DNA of 64,000 nt, from assembly GCA_029261355.1 (NCBI GenBank), contig JAJDBM010000050.1, positions 62,001 through 126,000 on the forward strand, read 5' to 3'. Positions 15,231 through 24,218 of this stretch are shown piece by piece (position 1 is the first letter of the stretch; every line of letters starts with the position of its first letter). A program made the translations under genes and the position numbers. The notes beneath the pieces were generated by a model. It was not told the origin of the DNA and ran no database searches. It saw nothing but the letters and a program-made list of their open reading frames with translations. This DNA is from Nitrospirales bacterium (lineage in GTDB: Bacteria; Nitrospirota; Nitrospiria; Nitrospirales; UBA8639).

Positions 15231-16757
15231 ATGAAATTAAACGTATCATTGTCTAAAGTCTCTCTGGTGTGCGGGGTTATTTTGATTCTTCTCGGAGGGT
15301 TTGTTGTATTCGCATGGCTGACAAATCATATTGCCTGGATTCGAATTCGACCAACCCTTGTGCCCATGTCAATTCCGGTTGCCATCGGATTTTTGCTCAA
15401 TGGCCTCGGTCTTATTTGTCTGAATACGTTTCGCTTTCAAGCAACGTACGTGCTGGGTTTTCTTATTCTAATACTTTCTGGTATCGGATTTACTGAATCC
15501 TTTTTATCTATTAATAACTTCAATAGTACATGGACGTTCAGTCCCATTTCTCCCTTCCGGCCTATGGCTCCCGTGACTGCATTGGGTTTTTCGTTATCCG
15601 GACTAGCTTTCCTAGCTGTCACTCGAAATCGAGGTGGTATAGGAAGTACGATGATTCCTGGAATAGTGGGTACCATGGTTTTTGTTCTTGCAGCTATAGC
15701 ACTTTATGTTCATTTGCTTGATCTGAGTGTCATGGATGGGTGGGGACGGATTATCAGGATGGCTGTGCATTCCCCTGGTGGTTTTGTGATTATTGCGGTA
15801 GGCTTCGTTGTCTTCGCATGGCAGAACGAACAAGTCAAGATACTGGGATCACCCGAATGGCTGCCTGTCTTGGTGTGTGTGGGCGTCGCAATTTTGACGT
15901 TTGGCCTTTGGATTCATCTCGATTCATCGGGACAGTCTATTGCCCCAACTGCTGTCCTCATCTTTGGTTTAACGATGGCGACCCTTTTGTCATTAGCGGT
16001 ACACTTTATGCAGCGAGAGCGTCGTTTGCACGACAAGATACGTGATTCCCATCTTGGGTTAGAACAAGAAATCATTGAGAGGAAACGTGTAGAGGAGGAA
16101 TTACGGGCATCGCAATATGCATTGCGCAACTTGAGCCATAGACTTCAAAGTATACGAGAAGACGAAAAAAAGAAAATTGCTCGAGAAGTACATGATGAAT
16201 TGGGACAAGTGTTGACCGTGCTGAAGATGGATTTGTCCTGTTTAGAGGAACAACTCATACAGGACCCTAAGCTGTTCCATGACAAAATGAAAGGTATGAC
16301 GGCTCTTGTTGATCAAACGGTTGGGACGGTTCAAAAGATTTGTCTTGAGCTTCGTCCAAAGATATTAGAGGTTTTTGGACTTTGTGAAGCAATTGACTGG
16401 CAGACAAAGGAATTACAACGTCACAGTGGGATTCAATGTCATCTCACGATGGATACAGAAAATATCGTAGTCAACTCGGAAAATTCACTCACCTGTTTTC
16501 GTGTGCTACAGGAAGCCTTGACTAATGTGGTACGACATGCCGATGCCACCGAGGTTTGGATCTCCCTAGTGCAAAGCAATGGGTCTGTCGAACTTAACAT
16601 TAAGGATAATGGCAAGGGAATTTCTGAGCAACAGCTTGCCAATCCACAATCGCTCGGCCTGCTTGGTATTCGAGAGAGGGTCCTTCATGCTGGAGGGGTA
16701 GTAACAATTACGGGAATTGATGGTACGCAATTAGCCATAAGTATTCCCGATTCATAA
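15231..16757 (+). CDS. Membrane-bound NarX-type sensor histidine kinase
   Basis: The protein has about 508 residues. The N-terminal half (about 8-260) has seven or so hydrophobic segments without a large periplasmic domain, like integral-membrane sensor modules. A coiled coil (about 265-300) leads to a HisKA_3 dimerisation domain with IAREVHDELGQVL (phospho-acceptor His) and an HATPase_c with LQEALTNVVRHA, NDNGKGI-like and GLLGIRERV boxes. This is the NarX/DegS class, which pairs with LuxR/NarL regulators; such a regulator is encoded at 17408, one gene downstream. ATG 15231 was chosen over TTG 15222; neither has a strong ribosome-binding site. Confidence 0.88.
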   Translation: MKLNVSLSKVSLVCGVILILLGGFVVFAWLTNHIAWIRIRPTLVPMSIPVAIGFLLNGLGLICLNTFRFQATYVLGFLILILSGIGFTESFLSINNFNSTWTFSPISPFRPMAPVTALGFSLSGLAFLAVTRNRGGIGSTMIPGIVGTMVFVLAAIALYVHLLDLSVMDGWGRIIRMAVHSPGGFVIIAVGFVVFAWQNEQVKILGSPEWLPVLVCVGVAILTFGLWIHLDSSGQSIAPTAVLIFGLTMATLLSLAVHFMQRERRLHDKIRDSHLGLEQEIIERKRVEEELRASQYALRNLSHRLQSIREDEKKKIAREVHDELGQVLTVLKMDLSCLEEQLIQDPKLFHDKMKGMTALVDQTVGTVQKICLELRPKILEVFGLCEAIDWQTKELQRHSGIQCHLTMDTENIVVNSENSLTCFRVLQEALTNVVRHADATEVWISLVQSNGSVELNIKDNGKGISEQQLANPQSLGLLGIRERVLHAGGVVTITGIDGTQLAISIPDS

Positions 16758-16865
16758 AGGGTTACTGTGTGTGAAGTGCTGATATTATTATGATAGAGAA
16801 GTTCGAATTGTGGCTATTCATACGAGATCTACTAAAAAAGCAGACGAACAGAAGGAGGAGGTAGG

Positions 16866-17351
16866 ATGTCATTTATTACCATGATATGTGCTCCAAAATT
16901 TATTCGTTTTAGTATTGTAAGTGTGTTGTGTGTTGGACTCATTGGAGGTGCCTTTTTTGCGGCTCATGCTGCAGAGCAGAAATCTCTTTATGAGCGATTG
17001 GGAGGCTATGAAGTGATTTCGGATATCATTGATGGGTTTTTAGCGAAGATGTGGATTGATCCTCAAGTGGGTCGATACTTTGTTGGCATGGGAACTGACA
17101 CACGAGAACGGTTACGACAGAAAAATAAGTTGTTCATGTGTAAGAATACTGGCGGTCCTTGTAAGATTATTAATCGCGATATGAAAATTTCACATGCAGG
17201 GCTTGATATTACGGAGAGTGACTGGCATGTGGCGGTTAATCATTTGATTGCTACTCTCAAAACACTTAAGGTTCCGGTTCGTGAGCGACAAGAACTATTA
17301 GGGTTAATCGGAGGTCTCAAGGGATATATCGTAGAGCATTCCAGTTCATAG
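16866..17351 (+). CDS. Secreted truncated hemoglobin (group 1), paralog 1
   Basis: The protein has 161 residues. Residues 1-37 form a signal peptide with cleavage near AHAAE. The mature part is a truncated globin: SLYERLGGYEVISDIIDGF start, FVGMGTDT, then CKNTGGPCK, proximal His in ISHAGLDIT, and a VNHLIATL helix. Helix B has Phe-Leu where group 1 globins usually have Phe-Tyr (B10), so the distal pocket lacks the usual Tyr. Two cysteines in C-x5-C near the E-F region are shared with the paralog at 22748. AAGGAGGAGG precedes the ATG. It lies between a NarX-type kinase and a NarL-type regulator. It may bind O2, NO or nitrite-derived ligands in the periplasm. Confidence 0.88.
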   Translation: MSFITMICAPKFIRFSIVSVLCVGLIGGAFFAAHAAEQKSLYERLGGYEVISDIIDGFLAKMWIDPQVGRYFVGMGTDTRERLRQKNKLFMCKNTGGPCKIINRDMKISHAGLDITESDWHVAVNHLIATLKTLKVPVRERQELLGLIGGLKGYIVEHSSS

Positions 17352-17407
17352 GTATTTCCCATTTAGGCCTAGACGCGCACCAATAGTGAGCTTGTGATCA
17401 TTCTTTT

Positions 17408-18070
17408 ATGAAGAACGTAGGCAAACAGAAAGATACGAGGATTCGGGTGTTGATTGCTGATGACCATGCCGTTGTCCGTCAGGGGCTTAAACAGATCATT
17501 TCAAACACTTCTGATATGGTGGTCGTCGAGGAAGCAGGAACGGGTATCGAAGTATTGGAAAAACTAAAGACTTGCGCTATGGATGTTTTAGTCATGGATA
17601 TAGAAATGCCCGATAAGACAGGATGGGACGTACTGCAAGATGTAAAGCAAATGTTTCCCCATCTTCCAGTTCTCATCCTGAGTATTTACTCTGAAGAACA
17701 ATTTGGTATTCGATTTATCAATGCTGGGGCTTCGGGCTATTTATCGAAGACGAGTGCTCCAGATCAACTTGTTGAGGGCATACGGCGGTTGGCAGCTGGA
17801 GGAAAATTTGTGAGCCCTAATTTGACGGAACAATTAATTTTCAATATGGGTAAACCCCAAGGGAGGCCTGTACATGAGGCACTTTCAAATCGCGAGTTTC
17901 AAATATTTTCAATGATTGTTTCTGGAAAAGCACTCAAAGACATAGCTGAGATTCTCTCGATTAGTACAACAACAGTGAGCACTCATCGTGGACGGATCCT
18001 CGAAAAATTAAATATGAAAACCAATTCGGAATTAATCCGATACGCCACAAGGGAAGGGATCTGTAAGTAG
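17408..18070 (+). CDS. NarL/FixJ-family response regulator
   Basis: The protein has 220 residues. The receiver domain (about 9-130) contains VLIADDHAVVRQGL, the phospho-acceptor Asp in LVMDIEMPD, and SGYLSKTSAP with the conserved Lys. The C-terminal LuxR-type DNA-binding domain (about 155-215) has LSNREFQIFSMIVSGKALKD and TVSTHRGRILEKLNM. It should bind DNA as a phosphorylated dimer. Its likely partner is the NarX-type kinase at 15231; the secreted globin gene lies between them, suggesting the three share one regulatory purpose. No good ribosome-binding site is visible. Confidence 0.92.
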   Translation: MKNVGKQKDTRIRVLIADDHAVVRQGLKQIISNTSDMVVVEEAGTGIEVLEKLKTCAMDVLVMDIEMPDKTGWDVLQDVKQMFPHLPVLILSIYSEEQFGIRFINAGASGYLSKTSAPDQLVEGIRRLAAGGKFVSPNLTEQLIFNMGKPQGRPVHEALSNREFQIFSMIVSGKALKDIAEILSISTTTVSTHRGRILEKLNMKTNSELIRYATREGICK

Positions 18071-18463
18071 TCTTCTATCGTCAACGAAACATCTTGTCTT
18101 CTCGATTATTCTTTCCCCCATTCTTTCCCTTAATTTCTTTCCTTTTTTGTCCTTCGTCTTTTTCTCGTTGTAGCCAAAGTACGACTATATCAATGGCTAA
18201 TCAACGACTAATAAATTCATAGAAACGCTGCTTGTTAATATTCTGACTTCGCCTACACTTCAACCTGGAAGGGTCAGGATGCTCAATGGAGGGTTGATCT
18301 GCATTCCCAAAACACAGGATAAAAGGAGGAATACTCTGTAGGGAAAATAGAGAGCGGTCAATATTTTCTTCGTTAGAACCTCTGAGCAAATGGCTGCCTA
18401 GTCAAGTCTTAAAGTTCCGATTACCTGTTCCAGGATGGACACTTCACACTTAGGAGGTAGGCA
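18071..18463. other. Intergenic stretch, pyrimidine-rich at the start
   Basis: Positions 18090-18170 of the plus strand are dominated by C and T. No confident frame, terminator or RNA gene was seen. The last 60 bp form the leader of the next gene, with AGGAGG at 18450-18456. Confidence 0.45.
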
Positions 18464-19324
18464 ATGACCAGAAATCTTAATGAGGTTTTATTATGCCCTA
18501 AACGGTTGTCGTGGAAGACGCCGTCATTCGGAATCGTACTGGCCTTTGGAGCCATTATCTTATGCACTAATCCACTTCTTGCTGCCGACCCGCCTCAACG
18601 ACCTATCGAATTTAATGAGATCGAGGGCTTTGCAAAAGACAAACTATTAGCGTTGACGTATCCCATTAATTATATGTGTGTCCATGATGCATTCGATGAT
18701 CTTGATCATGATGGGGTGGTTGCGGCTAATGATTCAGAAGAACATCAAGAGGAATATTGTGCTGCAGGCATCGAGTCGTTACTTGATCCTGCAGGAAATC
18801 CTAGCTCGCAAACCAAAATTCTTCATGCGCTGGTTCCGTTCTTCGATGCAGATTTTGATGGCGAAGCATCTCCTCCTGCATTGCAGGCTGATTTGCAGGC
18901 GCTGTTTGGGTTTGTTCCAGATGGATTTGACCCAACGCCTGGCGTCCCCGTTCACTGTCCACATCCTGGGCCGCCGACATCTCAGCATACAGGCACTTAT
19001 GGTGCGTGTGCGATGCATCCCATGAGATTGGATCTCGGTCCATTGTTGAATCAACTAGGGTTAGTGCCACCAGACACGCTTGTTTTGACGCCACTCGTCA
19101 ATCACATGCACCTACTCAAAAATCCAAATGAAGGTGCACAGTGGTGGAAAATCATTGTGAATTTAGTGACGGATCAAAGTGTATGGCCGGACATGGACGG
19201 TACAACCGGCATCACTTCTGTCTCAAAATTGGAAGATGCCCAGGCCCTTGGACAATCTTCGGGAGACATTTCTACGAATATGTACTTCTATCTTGATGCC
19301 AAGGCGCAGGCAGTAGGTGAATGA
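18464..19324 (+). CDS. Exported Asp-rich protein of unknown function
   Basis: The protein has 286 residues. A long N-terminal stretch ends in a signal sequence with cleavage near LLAADPP (about residue 40). It is rich in Asp, Pro and His, with an acidic loop FDDLDHDGVVAAND resembling a calcium-binding EF-hand/dockerin loop, and a second DADFDGEA. It contains several Cys (YMCVHD, EYCAAG, VHCPHPG, GACAMHP) but no CxxCH heme motif. AGGAGG precedes the ATG by about 6 nt. A terminator follows, and next comes a di-heme oxidoreductase gene, so the two may be functionally linked as exported proteins. The family is not recognised. Confidence 0.78.
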   Translation: MTRNLNEVLLCPKRLSWKTPSFGIVLAFGAIILCTNPLLAADPPQRPIEFNEIEGFAKDKLLALTYPINYMCVHDAFDDLDHDGVVAANDSEEHQEEYCAAGIESLLDPAGNPSSQTKILHALVPFFDADFDGEASPPALQADLQALFGFVPDGFDPTPGVPVHCPHPGPPTSQHTGTYGACAMHPMRLDLGPLLNQLGLVPPDTLVLTPLVNHMHLLKNPNEGAQWWKIIVNLVTDQSVWPDMDGTTGITSVSKLEDAQALGQSSGDISTNMYFYLDAKAQAVGE

Positions 19325-19368
19325 ATATAGGGTGATTTAATAACTCCTAAGCCTCGGGATAACTTGAG

Positions 19369-19406
19369 AGCCCTCTCTTGCGTCAAAGAACGAGAGAGGG
19401 CTTTCT
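19369..19406 (+). terminator. Rho-independent terminator
   Basis: AGCCCTCTCT (19369-19378) pairs with AGAGAGGGCT (19393-19402), followed by TTCTT. It separates the Asp-rich protein gene from the di-heme oxidoreductase gene. Confidence 0.85.
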
Positions 19407-19498
19407 TGTCAGGGAATTAGGAGGCAAAAGACGATGGGGTAGGAAAATTTGAGGAATTTTCATATACATGTATGACCATAATCGAACAGAGGTGAATA

Positions 19499-21109
19499 AT
19501 GAATTTGTTTAACAAATTTGGTTCAACAAACCTGATTGGTATGATATGCGTATTAATGGTGTGGATCTCCGTTAGTCCTCGTGCTATTGCACAGCTAGCC
19601 GATGAAACACAAACGACGCCGAATGTGCCTGGTGGTGCGATTGCAAAATCGCTTTCGGCCCAAGTTGGCACCGGGCAAGGAAATACATTTACATCGGGAT
19701 CATCCATATATCTCATCAAACGTGATCCAGCTCGATCCATTCGTCGAGGGCGTCAGCTCTTCCAACGAAAATTTACGCTTGATCAGGGGGCAGGACCTCG
19801 TGTGAATAGCAGTTCAACAGGCGATATTCACAACGATCCCAAACTTGGGGCCGGTTTATCTGATAGTTGTGCTGGCTGTCATGGACGCCCTCGTGGGTCG
19901 GCAGGGTCTGGTGGTGACGTCGTGACGAGACCCGACAGTCGAGATGCACCACATCTTTTCGGCTTGGGCCTTATAGAGCAGTTGGCTGACGAAATCACGC
20001 AAGACCTTCGTTCTATTCGTGCGAATGCGTTGGGCCAAGCCAGTAATAGTGGAAACCCCGTTGAGCTAGTTCTCGTCAGTAAAGGTATTGAGTTCGGGAA
20101 AATTATCGGACTTCCCGATGGCACTACTGATGCTTCTCTTGTTGAGGGATTAGACTCCGATCTTCGCCTCCGCCCTTTCTTTCACCATGGAGGAACAATA
20201 TCCATACGCGAATTTATTGTTGGTGCATTTAAGGCAGAAATGGGACTTGAAGCTCCAGATCCGATCCTTTGTGCTGCAACAGATCCAATTACTCCGCTAT
20301 CGACAGTTAGCCCTTCTGGTATGGTTTTTGACCCGTCAGTCGATACTATTGAGCGTCCATCGGTATGTGATACGAGTGATGATGGTGATTTAGATGGGGT
20401 TACTAACGAGGTTGATGCCGCAATTGTTGATCACTTGGAGTTTTATCTGTTGAATTATTTTAAGCCTGGTCGATACGAACTGAGCAACGATACAACAAAA
20501 GGGCTTGACGAGATGGTTAAGGTCGGATGTACCGATTGCCACATCCAGAATCTTACCATTGACCATGATCGACGGGTTGCTGATGTCGAAACCCAATTCG
20601 ACGATCAGAAGGGAATTTTTAATCAGCTTTTCGCTACGGCCTCGATGCTCTTCCATGAGGTAATTGATGCTGACCCGTTCCCGCAGTTGCTTCCTAATGG
20701 TGGCAGTTTTGTTGTAGAGAATATATTCACTGATTTCAAACGTCATGACCTTGGGCCTAATTTTCATGAGCGACAATATGACGGGTCACTTCAAGCCGCG
20801 TTCGTCACAGAACCGCTTTGGGGAGTGGGTTCGACTGCCCCATACGGACACGATGGCAGGAGTATTAATCTCAAAGAGGTCATTTTAAGACATGGTGGAG
20901 AGGCTTTGGCCTCTCGTGATGCATTCGCGGTATTGAGTAAAAATAAGCAGCGAGAGATTGTTGAATTCTTGGAAAGTCTTATCCTTTTTCCACCTGATGA
21001 TACCGCATCCAATCTGAATCCTGGTGTGCCAGGGGGCAATCCGCAAACTGAACATGGGAGTATTGATTTAAGTACTCTGTTTCAGATTTCCGCTGAAGGT
21101 CCTGAATAA
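19499..21109 (+). CDS. Di-heme oxidoreductase family protein (putative peroxidase)
   Basis: The protein has 536 residues. A signal peptide covers residues 1-31 (AIAQL). Two heme c motifs are visible, CAGCH at 124-128 and CTDCH at 344-348. A DAPHLFGLGLIE segment, an RPFFHHGG element and a late APYGHDGRS element match the DHOR (DUF1111-like) family. These are periplasmic di-heme proteins related to cytochrome c peroxidases, with unproved substrates. An acidic DTSDDGDLDGVTNE insert near 291-304 resembles a calcium site. GAGGTG precedes the ATG. The neighbouring exported Asp-rich protein may be a partner. Confidence 0.88.
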   Translation: MNLFNKFGSTNLIGMICVLMVWISVSPRAIAQLADETQTTPNVPGGAIAKSLSAQVGTGQGNTFTSGSSIYLIKRDPARSIRRGRQLFQRKFTLDQGAGPRVNSSSTGDIHNDPKLGAGLSDSCAGCHGRPRGSAGSGGDVVTRPDSRDAPHLFGLGLIEQLADEITQDLRSIRANALGQASNSGNPVELVLVSKGIEFGKIIGLPDGTTDASLVEGLDSDLRLRPFFHHGGTISIREFIVGAFKAEMGLEAPDPILCAATDPITPLSTVSPSGMVFDPSVDTIERPSVCDTSDDGDLDGVTNEVDAAIVDHLEFYLLNYFKPGRYELSNDTTKGLDEMVKVGCTDCHIQNLTIDHDRRVADVETQFDDQKGIFNQLFATASMLFHEVIDADPFPQLLPNGGSFVVENIFTDFKRHDLGPNFHERQYDGSLQAAFVTEPLWGVGSTAPYGHDGRSINLKEVILRHGGEALASRDAFAVLSKNKQREIVEFLESLILFPPDDTASNLNPGVPGGNPQTEHGSIDLSTLFQISAEGPE

Positions 21110-21506
21110 TTAAGTGTAGTCCTGCCTTGTCAAAATGGACTATATGGGATTTTAACCTTGTATTCCTCGGTATGAACAGGCTAGTTATTCTTGTGCGTAG
21201 GAGAGTGGATGCCGGGATAATGAGGGGAACTTGGATTTGTCAGCAATGACTGCAACTGCCTCTCCAGGTGCGATTTATGAGCTTGGAAGGGACTGCTGCC
21301 GTTTTTTTGGTTAGTCTATCAACAGCATGTCGTAGAAACTCTACATTAAAATCATACTAATGCGATGCTAGATTTCCAAGTTTTAAGGATTTTTCCAGTT
21401 TGGCGACGAGATTACAGTATGTTTATGATTGAAGTTCCTTAAAGGCATATAGTTTCTGGACATCTAATATCAACCTATTCACCCAAGGAATTTAAAGGAG
21501 GAAGAC
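21110..21506. other. Intergenic stretch, nothing recognised
   Basis: No credible frame, hairpin terminator or promoter with good spacing was found. A TTGGC-N10 sequence near 21400 resembles a -24 element but lacks the -12 GC. The downstream gene has its own AAAGGAGGA ribosome-binding site. Confidence 0.4.
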
Positions 21507-22010
21507 ATGAAGGCAGACTTGAAAGCAATAGCGTTGTCAATAGGAATATTCGGGGCTTTGGCCTGTACTGGAGGAACCCCGCCGGTAGCAGTTGCTGATA
21601 CTTCCCAAGTTGATATGCAGGAGCAGTTCGGTCCTGTATTAAAATTAGATGAAAAAGCTCGGAAAGAAATCAACGCGATTGCCAATATTATTGGACCTGG
21701 TTCAAAAATGGTCTCTATTGATGCGACGAAAGCCAGTGGAGAAATGTGTATGTTAGAGACGGTGACCAAACATAATATGATTCATTTTTCTCAAACCCCA
21801 GAAAAAACAAAAGAAGATGTGGTGTATTACCTGAATCCTGCCACCTTTATTGCCAATGGCCTGGATGTCTCCAAACTCCCACGACATCCCGCGGAATTGG
21901 GAAAAATGAAGCCTCTTGAATGGTACTACTATGACGGAACCTATGTAGAACCTCACCAAGGGTCACAACTCAACAAGGAATTCGTGATTATGACGGTTGA
22001 TGTGAAGTAG
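21507..22010 (+). CDS. Exported protein of unknown function
   Basis: The protein has 167 residues, with residues 5-20 hydrophobic and ending GALAC, a possible but non-canonical lipobox (Cys20). The mature part is about 145 residues, mixed alpha/beta, with two Cys close together (GEMCMLETV region has one) and a tyrosine-rich stretch LEWYYYDGTYVEPH. No enzyme or cofactor motif is visible. AAAGGAGGA precedes the ATG at ideal distance. It lies in the run of exported proteins between the di-heme oxidoreductase and the second truncated hemoglobin, but each gene has its own long leader, so an operon is not evident. Confidence 0.75.
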   Translation: MKADLKAIALSIGIFGALACTGGTPPVAVADTSQVDMQEQFGPVLKLDEKARKEINAIANIIGPGSKMVSIDATKASGEMCMLETVTKHNMIHFSQTPEKTKEDVVYYLNPATFIANGLDVSKLPRHPAELGKMKPLEWYYYDGTYVEPHQGSQLNKEFVIMTVDVK

Positions 22011-22177
22011 TCAAACTGTATTTAGCTATGACTCGTAATGTAATGATCCTTCCAATTAGTTGAAAAGGCATGGGGTGTATCGGGTAACGATAACTTTGTT
22101 CTCCATACACCCTATCCTTTCATTCAGAACCGAATTTCTACCAGTCGAAAGAACACAGTCATTGAGGGCTAGGGGTT

Positions 22178-22585
22178 ATGACGATTCGAGTCCTGGTATC
22201 TATCGTCTCGTTTTTTTTGAGTTGTGGTATTTTGGCTTCTGCCGCAGCTATGGCCCCAACACTCTTAGTTGAGCCAGATGAAGACACCCGTATTGATGAA
22301 GTGTATGATCGCGAGTCAGGTCTGTTGTTATTCTTCTATTCGATAAAGGGTGATGGAGAAATTGATTATGTGTCTGGGCGTTCCGTGGTACAGCATATTC
22401 GTAGTCAGTACGGGAACCCAGTATATTACTACCGCGAGCATCCACTGTTATATTGGTGGAATCACATGATGTGGACTGATCCAGGTTTGGATGGAGTGAA
22501 TGGCAATGAGCGTCTCTACGAAGAGGACATTGAATTTGATCCTAGCAGATATAAGCCATGTGTATTTAACGGACAGGCCTGTTAA
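22178..22585 (+). CDS. Small exported protein of unknown function
   Basis: The protein has 135 residues. A signal peptide covers residues 4-24 (ending ASAAAMAP). The mature part is acidic with many aromatic residues (YYYREHPLLYWWNHMMW) and ends with CVFNGQAC, a C-x6-C pair that could form a disulfide in the periplasm. No known family is recognised. It sits about 160 bp after the previous exported protein and about 160 bp before the second globin. Confidence 0.68.
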   Translation: MTIRVLVSIVSFFLSCGILASAAAMAPTLLVEPDEDTRIDEVYDRESGLLLFFYSIKGDGEIDYVSGRSVVQHIRSQYGNPVYYYREHPLLYWWNHMMWTDPGLDGVNGNERLYEEDIEFDPSRYKPCVFNGQAC

Positions 22586-22747
22586 TAGGTATCAATAGGA
22601 ACATGAGGATGAAGAGCCAAGTGTAGAATCATTATTTCTGGTTCCTTCGTCCATTCTAAGACATCCCGTTTCTTTTTAGAGTAAATATACCTTCACAAAA
22701 AAAGTGAGATGTTGTTGTTCTGAAATTCAATAAAAAAGGGGAACATT

Positions 22748-23239
22748 ATGTTCAAAAGAAAGTTAATTGTAGGAGTGATCACGCTTGTATTCTTGTTCAC
22801 GCTGACTTCATTGTTAGCTACAGCGCCCAGGTTTGCCGAGGCTATGGAAGCGGAACAAGAAAAATCCTTGTATGAACGTTTGGGAGGATATGATGCAATC
22901 TCAGCCGTGGTCGATGTGTTTCTGACAAAGATTTGGGATGATCCAGTCGTTGGCCGATTTTTTGTGGGTATGGGAACCGACACCAGGAATAAATTACGGC
23001 AAAAGAATAAAAATCTCTTGTGTTTTAACACTGGTGGACCTTGTCGAAAAATTAATCGCCCTCTCGATGTGGTACACGTAGGTCTCAATATTACCGATTC
23101 AGAGTTTGATATTGTCGTGAACCACCTGGGAGACACGTTAAAGGAATTCAAAGTTCCTGAGAAAGAATATGCTGAGGTGATGAAAAAGTTCGGAGGGTTA
23201 CGCCCGTACGTTGTGGAAAAAAGAATTAAAAAACATTGA
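22748..23239 (+). CDS. Secreted truncated hemoglobin (group 1), paralog 2
   Basis: The protein has 163 residues. Signal peptide residues 1-33 end near FAEAMEA. The mature protein parallels the one at 16866 almost motif for motif: EKSLYERLGGYDAIS, FVGMGTDTR, LRQKNKN, CFNTGGPCRKINR, proximal His in VVHVGLNIT, and VNHLGDTL. The helix-B Phe is again followed by Leu rather than Tyr, and the C-x5-C pair is conserved. The C-terminus is strongly basic (KRIKKH). GGGGA lies a few nt before the ATG. It probably duplicated from the same ancestor as paralog 1 and acts in the periplasm as a heme sensor, ligand carrier or electron carrier. Confidence 0.87.
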   Translation: MFKRKLIVGVITLVFLFTLTSLLATAPRFAEAMEAEQEKSLYERLGGYDAISAVVDVFLTKIWDDPVVGRFFVGMGTDTRNKLRQKNKNLLCFNTGGPCRKINRPLDVVHVGLNITDSEFDIVVNHLGDTLKEFKVPEKEYAEVMKKFGGLRPYVVEKRIKKH

Positions 23240-23405
23240 AGTTAAGAAGATGTTTTGGGGAAATGTACGTGTCAGGGCCGTCATGTTCCTCTTGCCTAGC
23301 TCCACATACACTATGATTTGTGAATCGAATTATTGTGGAGCTTGCGAGACTCCAATTCCTGTGCGAACTGTAAACGTTGCGATGCGGGAGATAAGGTAAC
23401 AATAA

Positions 23406-24218
23406 ATGGGTTCGGAAGATTTCGTACGAGTGACCTCTTACTTTTCTGTGCTTGGCATTATGGCCACATGGGAATTATTGACGCCACGCAGGCCACTTAC
23501 GTCGTCGAAACTCTGTCGGTGGGGTGGGAATCTCACAATTGTAATCTTGAATACGGTCATCGCACGAGTGTTTTTTGCCGGAGGCGTCGTGGCGGCGGCA
23601 GCCATGGCGCAGGAGCGAGGTTGGGGGCTGTTACATTGGGTAGAGTGGCCAAGCTGGTTTGAATTGGGATTGGCAGTGCTTGCGCTGGATCTCCTCATCT
23701 ACCTGCAGCATCAGGTATTTCATCTGGTCCCAATTCTTTGGCGGTTTCACATGATGCATCACTCGGACCTGGATCTGGATGTGACGAGTGGAGTGCGGTT
23801 TCATCCAGTAGAGATCATTCTTTCGACGATAGTGAAGGCGGTATCAGTCATGTTATTGGGAGTGGCCCCGTTGGCTGTGGTCATCTTCGAGATCGTGTTG
23901 AACGGCACGGCCCTCTTCAATCACAGTAATGTGCAGATGCCCTTGAGTCTCGATCGAGTGCTTCGGTGGTTCATCGTGACCCCGGACATGCATCGTATTC
24001 ACCATTCTGTTGAACCCCGAGAGACCAACAGCAATTACGGATTTAATGTGCCCTGGTGGGATCGACTATTTGGAACCTATTGCGCGGAACCGGCTTTAGG
24101 ACAGTTAGGGATGAAGATCGGGCTTGAACATCTTGGTCCTCCGGTCTGCATGAATCTCTTTAAGATGCTGGGCTTTCCGTTCGTGACGACCCTCGGACGC
24201 TATGTCGGTCGTGTGTAA
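23406..24218 (+). CDS. Sterol desaturase / fatty acid hydroxylase superfamily membrane protein
   Basis: The protein has 270 residues and several hydrophobic segments (about 8-25, 45-70, 85-105, 140-170). It carries the di-iron histidine boxes of the superfamily: LQHQVFH, HMMHH, then LFNHSNVQ and HRIHHSVE, followed by NYGFNVPWWDRLFGTY, a standard C-terminal signature. Such proteins hydroxylate or desaturate lipids in the inner membrane. By eye the gene is richer in G and C than its surroundings, particularly at 23560-23700, which suggests separate ancestry. The AAGG upstream is weak. Confidence 0.88.
   Translation: MGSEDFVRVTSYFSVLGIMATWELLTPRRPLTSSKLCRWGGNLTIVILNTVIARVFFAGGVVAAAAMAQERGWGLLHWVEWPSWFELGLAVLALDLLIYLQHQVFHLVPILWRFHMMHHSDLDLDVTSGVRFHPVEIILSTIVKAVSVMLLGVAPLAVVIFEIVLNGTALFNHSNVQMPLSLDRVLRWFIVTPDMHRIHHSVEPRETNSNYGFNVPWWDRLFGTYCAEPALGQLGMKIGLEHLGPPVCMNLFKMLGFPFVTTLGRYVGRV

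Noticed and set aside
21395-21420. Possible sigma-54 element upstream of the gene at 21507
   Set aside because: TTGGC is present but the -12 position has AC instead of GC at the required 10-nt spacing.
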